From an uncultured Acidimicrobiales bacterium (GTDB taxonomy: Bacteria; Actinomycetota; Acidimicrobiia; Acidimicrobiales; SZUA-35), in contig CALIFY010000025.1 of assembly GCA_938021675.1 (NCBI GenBank), positions 154,156-218,155 of the forward strand: DNA of 64,000 nt, given 5' to 3'. The position numbers and the translations under genes are program-made. Shown piece by piece: positions 1 to 8,754 of the stretch. The first letter of the stretch is position 1; each line of letters begins with the position of its first letter. The notes beneath the pieces are model-generated. The model saw nothing but the letters and a program-made list of their open reading frames with translations. It ran no database searches and had not been told where the DNA came from.

Positions 1-640
1 GAATGTCGTAACCGGGGTCGAGACCGGCGATGGCTTCGGTCAGCGCCTCTCGCTGTTCGTCGTCCATTTCACGGACGCCGGTGACGGCGATCGCCCGATC
101 TATCGGCCACGGCGCCACCGGACCGACAGGGCTCGATCCTGTCTCAGCCGACGGGCTCGATCCTGTCTCAGCCGACGGGCTCGATCCTGTCTCAGCCGAC
201 GGGCTGGGTTTGAACTTCGCCGCCTCTTCGACCGCCATCGCATCGACCAAATCGTTCATCTCGTCGCCGGAGTGACCCTTGACCCATTGGAACTCGATCT
301 CGTGCTGGCGCGACAGGTACAGGTCGATAAGCGGTTCCCAAAGATCGCGATTCGCCACCGGCTTCCGTTGAGAGTTACGCCAGTCACGTCGGAGCCATCC
401 CTCGTACCACTTGTCGACAAAGCAGTTCACCACATAGGTGGAATCCGAGTGGACGGTAACCTCACCCTCTAGGGCCCGCAGGGCTTCGAGAGCTGCCTGT
501 AGCTCCATCCGCTGGTTGGTCGTCGTTTCCTCGCCGCCGCTGCCACGTGGTCCGTTGGCCACGGCCCAGGCCCATCCCCCCGGTCCCGGATTGCCAGAGC
601 ATGCTCCGTCGGTAAATACGTCGACCCGTTCCTCAGCCAC
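1..640 (-). CDS. rnhA: Ribonuclease HI, 3' end beyond left edge
   Basis: RNase HI cleaves the RNA strand of RNA-DNA hybrids (R-loops, lagging-strand primers) in the cytoplasm. The frame shows the complete catalytic pattern: VFTDGACSGNPGPGG (first Asp), MELQAAL (Glu), HSDSTYVVN (second Asp) and WVKGHSGDEMNDLVD (His and last Asp). Start is GTG at 640; an in-frame TGA lies a few codons upstream, and a GGAG sits only two bases before the GTG, so the initiation signal is weak. After the RNase H fold the frame continues into a low-complexity tail with an octapeptide repeated three times, then runs off the left edge. Divergent from aceE. The family assignment is very secure; the C-terminal extent is unknown. 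Confidence 0.93.
   Translation of the reverse strand, partial: MAEERVDVFTDGACSGNPGPGGWAWAVANGPRGSGGEETTTNQRMELQAALEALRALEGEVTVHSDSTYVVNCFVDKWYEGWLRRDWRNSQRKPVANRDLWEPLIDLYLSRQHEIEFQWVKGHSGDEMNDLVDAMAVEEAAKFKPSPSAETGSSPSAETGSSPSAETGSSPVGPVAPWPIDRAIAVTGVREMDDEQREALTEAIAGLDPGYDI
129..205. repeat. 24-bp tandem repeat, 3.2 copies, inside rnhA
   Basis: Three identical adjacent 24-bp units lie at 129-152, 153-176 and 177-200, with the first bases of a fourth at 201-205. The unit is a multiple of three, so on the minus strand it inserts the octapeptide PSAETGSS repeatedly into the linker after the RNase H fold without breaking the frame. Identical copies suggest recent slippage. Confidence 0.95.
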
Positions 641-862
641 CGCTCCAGCTTGCCAAGATTCGGCCGGACTACCGTCGACAACTCAGGAGTTCTCTACAGG
701 CGGCGTTTTTGACCGACCACCGATGCAGAATGGTGTTAATGAGTGCTTACCGACGACGCTGGCCCCAGCCGGGACCGGCTGTAAACGATTTACGCTACGG
801 CAAGACGTTTGTCGCACCAGGCTCATCTTCCGTAGAAAGTTCCTTCGACAGAGAGATAGGCG

Positions 863-3553
863 ATGAGTGACGACGGGTTTCTGAGCCAGCTCCCCGACAT
901 CGATCCCGAGGAGACGTCTGAGTGGCTTGAGTCACTCGAGATCGTCAACAACGCAAAAGGGAAGACGAGGGCCAGGTATCTCCTGGGCCGACTCAACCAA
1001 TACGCCCGCGAACTTCAGCTGGGCAACGCCGTTTCGATCTCCACCGATTACGTCAACACGATTCCGACCGAGGAACAGCCGTTCTTTCCCGGCGACGAGG
1101 AGCTGGAGCGACGTATCCGCCGCTACGTTCGGTGGAACGCCGCGGCCATGGTCATCAGGGCCAACAAGCGGTCCGACGGCATCGGCGGCCACCTGTCGAC
1201 GTTCGCTTCCTCCGCTGCGCTGTACGAAGTCGGGTTCAACTGGTTCTTCCGAGGCAAGGAAGACGGCAACCCGGGCGATGCCGTCTACTTCCAAGGCCAC
1301 GCCGCCCCCGGCATCTACGCCAGGGCGTTCCTCGAGGGTCGTCTCGACGACGCCAAACTGAACAACTTCCGTTTCGAGGTCGGCGGCGGCGGGCTATCGA
1401 GCTACCCGCATCCACGGTTGATGCCCGACTTCTGGGAGTACCCGACCGTCTCGATGGGTCTCGGGCCGATCAACTCGATCTACCACGCCCGGTTCCTTCG
1501 GTACCTACAGCACCGCAAGATCGACCAGACGGCCGATTCCCGGGTCTGGGCCTTTTTAGGTGATGGCGAATGTGATGAGCCGGAGACGCTCGGTTCAATT
1601 TCGTTGGCCGGCCGGGCGGGACTGGACAACCTCACCTGGGTTATCAACTGCAACCTGCAACGGCTCGACGGCCCGGTGCGGGGCAACGGAAAGATCATCC
1701 AGGAACTGGAAGGTGTGTTCCGGGGGGCCGGCTGGAACGTCATAAAGGTGGTGTGGGGGTCCCGGTGGGACGAGCTCCTGCAACGAGACGTCGATGGCGT
1801 GCTGTTGAACAAGATGAACACCACGGTCGACGGCGAGTTCCAGCGCTACGCCGTAGAGTCCGGCGCATACATTCGTGAAAAGTTCTTCGGTCCGGATCCA
1901 CGGCTGCGGAAAATGGTCGAGCACCTGAGCGACGACGACCTCCGTGCCCTTCCCCGGGGAGGGCACGACTACCAAAAGGTCTTTGCGGCATACAAGGCGG
2001 CCAGCGAACACGTCGGTCAACCAACCGTCATCCTGGCCAAGACGGTCAAGGGATGGACGCTCGGGCAAGGCTTCGAGGCTCGAAACGCCACCCATCAGAT
2101 CAAGAAGATGACGACCAACCAGCTTCTGGAGTTGCGGGATCGTCTGAAGCTGCATGAGGAGATTCCGGAATCGTCGCTAAGCGATGGGATGCCCCCGTAC
2201 TACCGTCCCGCCCCAGAGTCCCCTGAGTATCAATACATGATGGGCCGACGCAAAGCCCTCGACGGGCCGCTCCCCCAGCGGATCGTGCGCGACCGCCGAC
2301 CGCTCCCGATGCCCACCGATGCGCCGTTCAAACCGACCGAGGAAGGTTCGGGCGGTCGAGCGGTGTCAACCACGATGGTCTTCACCAACCTCCTTCGCGA
2401 CCTGATGCGGGAGGAGGGCTTTGGCGAACGGGTCGTGCCCATAGTTCCGGACGAGGCTCGAACGTTCGGAATGGACTCCATGTTCCGAGAGTTCGAGATC
2501 TACGCCCCGTTCGGGCAGCTCTACGAGCCGGTCGATCACGAGCTGTTGCTGTCGTACACCGAAGATTCAGACGGCCAGATTTTGGAAGAAGGCATCACCG
2601 AGGCCGGCTCGATGGCATCGTGGATAGCCGCCGCCACCAGCTACGCCCACCGCGGCGTCACCATGGTGCCGTTCTACACGTTCTATTCGATGTTCGGGTT
2701 TCAACGGGTCGGTGACCTGATTTGGTCGGCAGCGGATTCCCGGGCCCGCGGATTCCTGATGGGGGCGACCGCCGGTCGGACCACGCTGGAAGGCGAAGGG
2801 CTTCAGCATCAGGACGGGACCAGCTTGCTTTCGGCCTCGACCGTGCCGGCCTGTCAGGCCTACGACCCTGCGTTTGCCTATGAGCTAGCCACCATCATCC
2901 AGGATGGCTTGCAACGCATGTACGTCGACGGCGAGGACATCTTCTACTACCTGACGATCTATAACGACAACTATGAGCAGCCGGCAAAGCCCGAAGGGGT
3001 CACCGGGGGAATCCTCGAAGGGTTGTACCGGTGGGCCGTCGCGCCGGAAGGCCCTGAAGCCAAGGCCACGATCCTGTTTTCCGGGCCGGCCCAACGGGCG
3101 GCGCGAGAGGCCCAGGCCGAACTCGCCGAACGGTGGCGGGTAGGCGTCGATCTGTGGAGCGCGACCAACTACAAACGGCTTCGAGAAGAGGCGTTGGAGG
3201 TTGAACGTTGGAATCGACTTCACCCGACCGACGAGCCTCGGCTGCCGAGGGTCACCTCGTTGCTGGCCGAAGTCCCGGGCCCGGTTATCGCCGTCAGCGA
3301 CTATGTCCGTGCGGTCCCTGAGCAGATCTCGGCGTTCGTACCGTCACGATTCCTGGCCCTCGGGACGGACGGCTACGGCCGTTCCGACGATCGACCGTCG
3401 CTTCGGTCGTTCTTCGAAGTGGACACCGCACACGTGGTGATCGCTGTGTTGAGCGAACTGGCCATCGACGGTTCGGTCGACCGGTCGGTCTTGGCCGATG
3501 CGGTAGCGCATTACGGCATCGACACCGATACCACACCACCCTGGACGCGTTGA
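863..3553 (+). CDS. aceE: Pyruvate dehydrogenase E1 component, homodimeric type
   Basis: Decarboxylates pyruvate with thiamine diphosphate and passes the acetyl group to the lipoyl arm of E2, feeding acetyl-CoA to the TCA cycle. At 896 residues it matches the homodimeric E1 family (E. coli AceE is about 890). The ThDP/Mg motif [12 protein letters not shown] begins near residue 233 and is followed by the [14 protein letters not shown] segment characteristic of AceE. ATG at 863 has a purine-rich stretch (gagagatagg) upstream. No E2 or E3 gene is adjacent, as is usual in actinobacteria, where these subunits are scattered. Convergent with the hydrolase at 3569, only 15 bases away. Confidence 0.97.
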   Translation: MSDDGFLSQLPDIDPEETSEWLESLEIVNNAKGKTRARYLLGRLNQYARELQLGNAVSISTDYVNTIPTEEQPFFPGDEELERRIRRYVRWNAAAMVIRANKRSDGIGGHLSTFASSAALYEVGFNWFFRGKEDGNPGDAVYFQGHAAPGIYARAFLEGRLDDAKLNNFRFEVGGGGLSSYPHPRLMPDFWEYPTVSMGLGPINSIYHARFLRYLQHRKIDQTADSRVWAFLGDGECDEPETLGSISLAGRAGLDNLTWVINCNLQRLDGPVRGNGKIIQELEGVFRGAGWNVIKVVWGSRWDELLQRDVDGVLLNKMNTTVDGEFQRYAVESGAYIREKFFGPDPRLRKMVEHLSDDDLRALPRGGHDYQKVFAAYKAASEHVGQPTVILAKTVKGWTLGQGFEARNATHQIKKMTTNQLLELRDRLKLHEEIPESSLSDGMPPYYRPAPESPEYQYMMGRRKALDGPLPQRIVRDRRPLPMPTDAPFKPTEEGSGGRAVSTTMVFTNLLRDLMREEGFGERVVPIVPDEARTFGMDSMFREFEIYAPFGQLYEPVDHELLLSYTEDSDGQILEEGITEAGSMASWIAAATSYAHRGVTMVPFYTFYSMFGFQRVGDLIWSAADSRARGFLMGATAGRTTLEGEGLQHQDGTSLLSASTVPACQAYDPAFAYELATIIQDGLQRMYVDGEDIFYYLTIYNDNYEQPAKPEGVTGGILEGLYRWAVAPEGPEAKATILFSGPAQRAAREAQAELAERWRVGVDLWSATNYKRLREEALEVERWNRLHPTDEPRLPRVTSLLAEVPGPVIAVSDYVRAVPEQISAFVPSRFLALGTDGYGRSDDRPSLRSFFEVDTAHVVIAVLSELAIDGSVDRSVLADAVAHYGIDTDTTPPWTR

Positions 3554-3568
3554 CCGCCGGGGGTGCCG

Positions 3569-4363
3569 TTACGTCTCAGCCAGTGACGTCGCCTGGCGAT
3601 CGAGCCACCCCAGGAGGATGGCCGTCGCCCGGGGGTCGTGGCGGAGTTGGTGACCGCCGCCTTGGATCATCCGTAGATCGGCGGAGCCGTGAGCATCGGC
3701 AACCAAACGCGCATCGAAATGGGGCACGGCCTCGTCTTCTAGTCCGTGGAGCACCAACAGTGTCCGGGGTGCCAGGTACTCGGCCGCCTCGACGGCCCGA
3801 ACCTCTTTCAATTCGGCATTCCATCGATCGATATCGTTCGGGAAGTTGGGGTCCCGTATGACCCCCACCTCTCGGGCGTGAGCTAACAGACGGTCGGGGG
3901 CGGCGGCCCAGTCGTCGAAATCGGCCGGCGAACCGACGACCGCAACCCCGGTAACTTGAGGGTTGTGACGGGCGGCGACGAGACCGACAGCCCCGCCGGT
4001 TCCGAAACCGCAGACCCATAATCCGTCGGCCTGGGTTTCCTCTTGGAGGAATCGAATAGCGGTTCCTGCGTCGTCGACCCATCGGGCCAAGCTGAAGTCT
4101 CCCGTGGAATCGCCGCATCCTCGGAAGCGGATGGTAAGCACGTTCCAACGGAGTTCGTTTACTACCCGATCTGACAACTCGAGTAGATCGGCGCCGATCT
4201 TGTCGGACCACACATCGCCCGAAGGAAATCCATGAAGAAAGACGGCGGCCACCGTCTTGCGGCGGTCGGCGGTCAGCGCTCGGCCGAAGTGACCGTCGAG
4301 CTCGACCCCGTCGGTCGACGGAATCGTGACGTTCCGGAGCGAAGCAGGTGAATCCTCAGCCAT
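3569..4363 (-). CDS. Alpha/beta hydrolase with Gly at the nucleophile position
   Basis: 264-residue alpha/beta hydrolase fold protein, probably cytoplasmic. Visible elements in order: oxyanion-loop HGFPSG (44-49), strand and elbow segment CGFGTGG (118-124), acid loop HGLEDEAVP (Asp210) and GGGHQLRHD (His238). The elbow normally reads G-x-S-x-G; here residue 121 is Gly (codon GGA), so the serine nucleophile is absent while Asp and His are kept. It may be non-catalytic, or use another chemistry; the substrate cannot be told. The start ATG overlaps the end of the 72-residue gene at 4356-4574 by 8 bases, so the two are probably translationally coupled. Confidence 0.85.
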   Translation of the reverse strand: MAEDSPASLRNVTIPSTDGVELDGHFGRALTADRRKTVAAVFLHGFPSGDVWSDKIGADLLELSDRVVNELRWNVLTIRFRGCGDSTGDFSLARWVDDAGTAIRFLQEETQADGLWVCGFGTGGAVGLVAARHNPQVTGVAVVGSPADFDDWAAAPDRLLAHAREVGVIRDPNFPNDIDRWNAELKEVRAVEAAEYLAPRTLLVLHGLEDEAVPHFDARLVADAHGSADLRMIQGGGHQLRHDPRATAILLGWLDRQATSLAET

Positions 4364-4574
4364 CGCGTCGTCGGTCCGACCCGGTGCCGTTGAACGGCTG
4401 GTAGCCGCGGTTTCGGGCTTCGGCCAGCGTGTCGGGCCCGAACGATGCGTAGGTCTTGGCCTCTAACAGCTCATCGATGATCGAGCTGTCGGTCATGTTG
4501 TCGACGTCGTAGACGATCAGCGTGCGCTTGTCGCCGACCCATCGAACGTGCTCGAATTTTCCCGGTCGTTCCAC
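4356..4574 (-). CDS. Small conserved-looking protein upstream of the hydrolase
   Basis: 72-residue soluble protein, not recognised. It starts MERPGKFEHVRWVGDKRT, has a hydrophobic strand LIVYDVDN and an acidic helix SSIIDELLEAKTYASFGPDTL, and ends in a basic tail. Its stop codon lies inside the first codons of the hydrolase gene (8-base overlap), which supports it as a real first gene of a two-gene operon. No catalytic motif is visible. Confidence 0.6.
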   Translation of the reverse strand: MERPGKFEHVRWVGDKRTLIVYDVDNMTDSSIIDELLEAKTYASFGPDTLAEARNRGYQPFNGTGSDRRRDG

Positions 4575-5052
4575 CCATCACACCGTAGCGCCGACGGTTC
4601 GGGCAACCGGATTCTTGACGCGAATCCGGGAGAGGATCGCTCCCCTCCCGGAACCGTGAGTACTGCGTGACCTAAACGATCGCGGCCTCGTCGAGCGGGA
4701 CCTACTCGAGCGATCGAAAAGGGGTGGCTTGGTGCTGATTCGCCAACGATGCAGCGGTACAACTACCCATGCCGGCCCGCGGTTCCACCGAAGCGGAACC
4801 GAACGGAACCCAATGGGTTCCCGTTAGCGGCCAGCCACCTCCAAGGTCCCAAAAATCATGTCGTACAGTTGGACCACCTCCTCTCTCTTGGTACTGCAAC
4901 TATGGCACACCGATCACCGGTCCGTGTCGTAATTTCGCGGCGCTCGACCGAGAACAACGATCGGCGAGAAGCAGGCCAGCGGCAGGCACTACCTCGACGG
5001 CCGTCGTCGGGGCCTACTCAGGCGACCTGGAGCGAACCGGTCCGATCGACAC
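4575..5052. other. Intergenic stretch with one hairpin, no gene seen
   Basis: 478 bases between two minus-strand units. The frames crossing it have no recognisable domain. A perfect 8-bp inverted repeat TCCGGGAG / CTCCCGGA lies at 4625-4652 with a 12-base loop and no T-run. It could be a transcript end for the VapBC unit reading leftward, or a processing site. No tRNA-like TpsiC arm was seen. Confidence 0.4.
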
Positions 5053-5505
5053 CTAACCGGCCGGGCTCCGAACGTGGAATCCAAGGTCGGCGACGGCGGG
5101 GATCTGCCGGCGGTCGAGGGTACAGAAATCGACCCGTCCGGGGAGACGGTCGGCCGCCGCCAAGTGCACCGAGTTGGCGACCGACAACCCGTATTTGGCA
5201 CCGATCTCGGTGGCTCGAGCCATGCAGCGACCGTCCATCGGCACCTCCCAAAACGTGTCCCAGTCCCGGCCGACCCGACCCCACAGGCTTCGATGCCGGT
5301 GCAGGTCTCCGGCCGATTGATGTAGCGCAAGAAGGACTTCGCTGCGGGCCAAGGCGGAGACGACGACGGCGTCGCCGTCGGCCACCGCCTCCGTCACTAC
5401 CCGAGCCACGTAGGCTCGTCGGGCGTCCGGCAGGTAGCGACACAACAACGCTGAGCTGTCGAGTACAAGCACGCCGGCCTCAGCGACCATGAATGCACGG
5501 AACAC
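5053..5505 (-). CDS. PIN-domain toxin, VapC-like
   Basis: 150-residue PIN-fold protein, expected to be a Mg-dependent RNase (often tRNA- or rRNA-cleaving) of a type II toxin-antitoxin system. Acidic residues: Asp16 in VLDSSALL, Glu56 in RSEVLLAL, Asp131 in FCTLDRRQ. The fourth canonical position, usually Asp in the xxADALHLA helix, reads VANSVHLAAA, so Asn111 replaces it. Start is uncertain: GTG at 5505 gives MFRAFMVAEAG; ATG at 5490 gives MVAEAG, five residues before the first strand. It follows the antitoxin gene by about 80 bases on the same strand. Confidence 0.8.
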   Translation of the reverse strand: MFRAFMVAEAGVLVLDSSALLCRYLPDARRAYVARVVTEAVADGDAVVVSALARSEVLLALHQSAGDLHRHRSLWGRVGRDWDTFWEVPMDGRCMARATEIGAKYGLSVANSVHLAAADRLPGRVDFCTLDRRQIPAVADLGFHVRSPAG

Positions 5506-5585
5506 TCGTTGCCATGCTGACCAGCACGGCCTCGGGCCCCAAGTCCGGTATCACGAAACCACAGCCCCTGGACCTGCGATCACCG

Positions 5586-5906
5586 TCACCGACCCCGGAT
5601 CTGGTCGACAAGTTGGTCGAGGGAGATGTCGGCAGCGACCGACAGCGGATCAGGAAAACTTGGGGAACCGTGGCGTGACGGTGGCTCGATAAGGCCCGCC
5701 GCCGCCAGGTCTTGAAGCGTGACGCCGGATGTGTCCGGTACCAGCGGACCGAGTTGGGCCACCGGCGCCCCGTCGACGGCGATGATGATTCGTTCCCCTC
5801 GACCGGCACGGCGAACCAGACTTGACACCGAATTCCGTAGCTCCCGGATTCCGACCTGCTCACCGTCATGGGGTCGGATTCGGGCTTCGTCGTCCTCGGC
5901 CACCAA
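5586..5906 (-). CDS. Antitoxin, Phd/YefM-like, partner of the PIN toxin
   Basis: 106-residue protein whose central part, VGIRELRNSVSSLVRRAGRG followed by ERIIIAVDGAPVAQLGPL, is the N-terminal DNA-binding fold of Phd/YefM-type antitoxins; the C-terminal part (TLQDLAAAGLIEPP onward) would wrap the toxin. It lies upstream of the PIN gene in the usual antitoxin-first order. Such antitoxins normally autorepress the operon. It diverges from the acyl-CoA dehydrogenase gene at 5985, sharing a 78-base intergenic region. Confidence 0.82.
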   Translation of the reverse strand: MVAEDDEARIRPHDGEQVGIRELRNSVSSLVRRAGRGERIIIAVDGAPVAQLGPLVPDTSGVTLQDLAAAGLIEPPSRHGSPSFPDPLSVAADISLDQLVDQIRGR

Positions 5907-5947
5907 GAAATTCTAGCCGTCCGTAGCACGCGTGTACACAGATCGGT

Positions 5948-5976
5948 TTGGCTGTTGGACCCGGCCCATCTATTCT
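5948..5976 (+). promoter_or_regulatory. Probable promoter for a leaderless acyl-CoA dehydrogenase mRNA
   Basis: TTGGCT at 5948-5953, a 17-base spacer and TATTCT at 5971-5976 fit a SigA-type promoter. The -10 element is 8 bases before the ATG at 5985, and no Shine-Dalgarno sequence is present, so transcription would begin at or next to the start codon. Confidence 0.5.
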
Positions 5977-5984
5977 CACCGAAC

Positions 5985-7109
5985 ATGAACTTCGCCTTTA
6001 CCGAGGAGCAGGAGCAGCTCCGCCAGTTCGTTCGATCGTTCCTCGAAGAAAAGTCACCAGAGTCCGCGGTCCGCGACCTGATGGAGACCGATCAGGGATA
6101 CGACAAAGCCGTTTGGTCCCAGATGGCAGACCAACTCGGACTTCAGAGCTTGGTCATTCCGGAAGAATATGGTGGCCAGGGGTTTAGCTTCGTCGAACTC
6201 GGCGTGGTCCTGGAGGAGATGGGTCGAGCGCTGCTTTGTGCTCCGTTCCTTTCTGGGGTTCTCGCCGGTTCAGCCGTGCTCCACGCTGGTGATGAGGAGT
6301 CGAGCAAGGCACATCTTCCAGGCATCGCCTCGGGCGAGACCATTGCCGCGCTGGCGTTCACCGAGGAAAACGGACGGTGGGACGAATCCGGTATCACCAT
6401 GGAGGCCACGGCCACCGATGATGGTTTCACGCTGTCTGGTGTGAAGTCGTTCGTCATCGACGGGCATATCGCCGACCTACTCATCGTGGCGGCCCGAACC
6501 ACCGCAGGAATCAGCCTGTTCACCGTCGACGGTGGTGGAGACGATAACGCCAGCGGTCTGAGTCGCCAGTCGTTGGCCACCATGGATCAAACACGCAAGC
6601 AGGCGAAGATCACCTTCGAGAACACTCCGGCGACGCTGCTCGGCACCGAAGGCACCGGATGGGACACACTGTCGACGGTGCTCGATCTCGGAGCGGTGGC
6701 CCTGGCGGCCGAGCAGGTCGGAGGCGCTCAGATCGTATTGGACATGGCGGTTCAGTACGCCAAGGATCGGGTCCAATTCGGACGACCGATCGGTTCATTC
6801 CAAGCCATCAAGCACAAGTGTGCGGACATGCTCCTCGAAGTCGAATCGGCCAAGTCTGCCGCGTACTACGGATTGTGGTGCGCGGCCGAGATGAACGACG
6901 AGCTACCCTCGGTGGCCTCGCTAGCCAAGGCCTACTGCTCGGAAGCGTACTTCCACGCCGCGGCCGAAAACATCCAGATACACGGGGGAATCGGTTTCAC
7001 CTGGGAACACCCCGCCCACCTGTACTTCAAGCGAGCCAAGAGCTCCGAGCTGATGTTCGGCGACCCGACGTATCACCGTGAGCAGCTAGCTCAACGGATA
7101 GGCCTCTGA
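5985..7109 (+). CDS. Acyl-CoA dehydrogenase
   Basis: 374-residue FAD flavoprotein that introduces a trans-2 double bond in acyl-CoA thioesters and passes electrons to ETF. N-terminal helical domain MNFAFTEEQEQLRQFVRSF; the FAD/substrate region ends in DRVQFGRPIGSFQAIKHKCADML, and the C-terminal helices carry QIHGGIGFTWEHPAHLYFKRAK. I do not see the classical C-terminal YEGTxE catalytic-Glu motif; this subtype resembles actinobacterial FadE proteins that often work as heteromers. ATG 5985 is chosen because the fold starts there and a -10 element precedes it at leaderless distance. Substrate unknown; monocistronic. Confidence 0.92.
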   Translation: MNFAFTEEQEQLRQFVRSFLEEKSPESAVRDLMETDQGYDKAVWSQMADQLGLQSLVIPEEYGGQGFSFVELGVVLEEMGRALLCAPFLSGVLAGSAVLHAGDEESSKAHLPGIASGETIAALAFTEENGRWDESGITMEATATDDGFTLSGVKSFVIDGHIADLLIVAARTTAGISLFTVDGGGDDNASGLSRQSLATMDQTRKQAKITFENTPATLLGTEGTGWDTLSTVLDLGAVALAAEQVGGAQIVLDMAVQYAKDRVQFGRPIGSFQAIKHKCADMLLEVESAKSAAYYGLWCAAEMNDELPSVASLAKAYCSEAYFHAAAENIQIHGGIGFTWEHPAHLYFKRAKSSELMFGDPTYHREQLAQRIGL

Positions 7110-7141
7110 CCGCCAGGGGGTGAAGCCCGTACACTTGAGGT

Positions 7142-7684
7142 GTGGCCATTGCACTCATCATTGTCGCCGCCGTCCTCATCATCGTCATCGCGTTCTACGC
7201 GGTGGGCCACGCCGTCGCGACAACCGATGCCATGCCAGACCAGATCGTGGTCGATATGCACGAGGCCATCGAATTCTGTGCCGAGGCGCTACCAGTCGAC
7301 GCCACCGCAGTACTGAGCTACGACGAGCTCCGACGGCTCCTGCGGCTACATACCGAGTGGATTCAGGCGTACCATTGGGCGCCGGATACCCCCGAGCAAA
7401 GCGATGCTGGTCCGATTGTGTTCGAGCAGTTCGACGCCCTCCCCTATGTTTTGGAGCGGGCCGAGATCACCGGGCTCGACGTACCCGAGCACCTCGCAGC
7501 CGCTGCCATCGAGGCCCACTCCACATATCTTCAGGTCGCTGGGGCCATTCATCTGGAGAATCCCGCCGACGTCGAACAAGACCTGGCCCAGCTCCCGTTG
7601 CTGGAGGCGGCGACGGATGAACCGGCGCACATCGAAGGCGCAGCCGACAACGGTGGGGATCACGCCAACACAGACCAAGGTTGA
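7142..7684 (+). CDS. Membrane-anchored protein of unknown function
   Basis: 180 residues, GTG start at 7142 with TTGAGG five bases upstream. Residues 2-22 (AIALIIVAAVLIIVIAFYAVG) form one transmembrane helix; the rest is soluble, acidic and helical, with segments such as MHEAIEFCAEALPVDATAVLSYDELRRLL and an acidic tail. Topology would place the soluble part on one side of the membrane. It lies 32 bases after the acyl-CoA dehydrogenase and directly before the TRAP operon. I do not recognise the family. Confidence 0.7.
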   Translation: MAIALIIVAAVLIIVIAFYAVGHAVATTDAMPDQIVVDMHEAIEFCAEALPVDATAVLSYDELRRLLRLHTEWIQAYHWAPDTPEQSDAGPIVFEQFDALPYVLERAEITGLDVPEHLAAAAIEAHSTYLQVAGAIHLENPADVEQDLAQLPLLEAATDEPAHIEGAADNGGDHANTDQG

Positions 7685-7785
7685 CGAATAGGTCGATTCG
7701 CGACACCGGACGACGACGTGTATGCTCTTTCGACACACGACTCGGGGGAGACGGATGGGACGCGGTATACATCGGGGAATTCGAG

Positions 7786-8697
7786 TTGCCTGACGATTAC
7801 GCGGTGGCGGACGGCGAGACCCTTGATGACGGTTCGGTCACCGACGAAAAGAACGCGCCCTCCGACACATCGGATCGGGCAAACCCCAACCCGTCGAGCC
7901 CCGACCGGTGGGAAGCACGGTTTCAGCGACTTCATCCATTCGGTTGGGTAGCCGCCGGGTTTGCTGTGTTGGGAGTGGTGGCATCGGTCCTCGACTGGGA
8001 TCTTCTGCTGGCCAGGATGCCGTGGTGGTTGTGGCTCCTGACCATCGCCACCGTGGCCCTGTGCGCCGCACCATCGCTGTTGCACCGCATTCGCCTCATG
8101 ATCGAATGGGTGTCAGAACTCGGCGGCACCTTAGCTATCTGGCTAGCGTGGGTCATCTTTTTCATCCAGTTGTTCAATGTCGTAACTCGCTACACAAATA
8201 ACTGGTTCGACGCAGACATTCTATTTGGCGAGACGTTCAGCCTTGGTTGGATGAGTTTCGGCATGCTGTTCTTACTCGGGGTCGCCTACGGCATGCGAAA
8301 CGGTATCAATCCTCGCATCGACTTCTGGTGGGCCGAGTTCTCCGAGAAGCGGAAGGCCTGGCTCGACTTCTTGCTCCATACCTTCTTACTACTCCCCTTC
8401 CTGGTGCTCGGACTACGAGTTCTTAAACCGTTCGCCGCGAGTTCGCTCGGTTACAACCGTTTCGCAAACGGCGGCGAAGGCCGATGGCCGTCAGGTTGGC
8501 GAGTTTGGGAGACCTGGGAACAAGCAACCGATGCCGGGCAGCTTCCGGTCGGGCCGATACAGGCGTTTATCTTCGTCGGCTTCGTCATGTGGACGGCCCA
8601 GGTGTTCGCCGAAATTATCAAGACCGGATTCATAATCGCCGGAAGAACCGACCTTGGAAACATCGAGGAGTCAGATGTACCTCTGCGGATCGAATAA
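7786..8697 (+). CDS. dctQ: TRAP transporter small permease (DctQ)
   Basis: Small integral subunit of a tripartite Na+-coupled TRAP transporter. After a hydrophilic acidic N-terminus it has hydrophobic helices (FGWVAAGFAVLGVVASVL, WWLWLLTIATVALCA, LAIWLAWVIFFIQLFNVVTRY, the GWMSFGMLFLLGVAYGMRNG helix typical of DctQ, FLLHTFLLLPFLVLGLRV, and a last one near AFIFVGFVMWTAQVFAE). It has two more helices than a minimal DctQ. Start is uncertain: the frame is open from TTG 7681, but only TTG 7786 has a ribosome site (GGGGAA, 7774-7779). First gene of the operon with dctM and the binding protein. Confidence 0.88.
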   Translation: MPDDYAVADGETLDDGSVTDEKNAPSDTSDRANPNPSSPDRWEARFQRLHPFGWVAAGFAVLGVVASVLDWDLLLARMPWWLWLLTIATVALCAAPSLLHRIRLMIEWVSELGGTLAIWLAWVIFFIQLFNVVTRYTNNWFDADILFGETFSLGWMSFGMLFLLGVAYGMRNGINPRIDFWWAEFSEKRKAWLDFLLHTFLLLPFLVLGLRVLKPFAASSLGYNRFANGGEGRWPSGWRVWETWEQATDAGQLPVGPIQAFIFVGFVMWTAQVFAEIIKTGFIIAGRTDLGNIEESDVPLRIE

Positions 8698-8754
8698 TCC
8701 TCGTCGAGGTCTTGCTCGGACCATCGGGTTGGGTCGACCGAGAAACAGCGTCTG

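Noticed and set aside
129..205. Possible CRISPR array
   Set aside because: Direct repeats without spacers, in frame inside rnhA; three copies only.
4749..5492. Open frame of 247 codons on plus across the PIN toxin
   Set aside because: Arg/Pro-rich shadow opposite vapC; the PIN motifs on minus are convincing.
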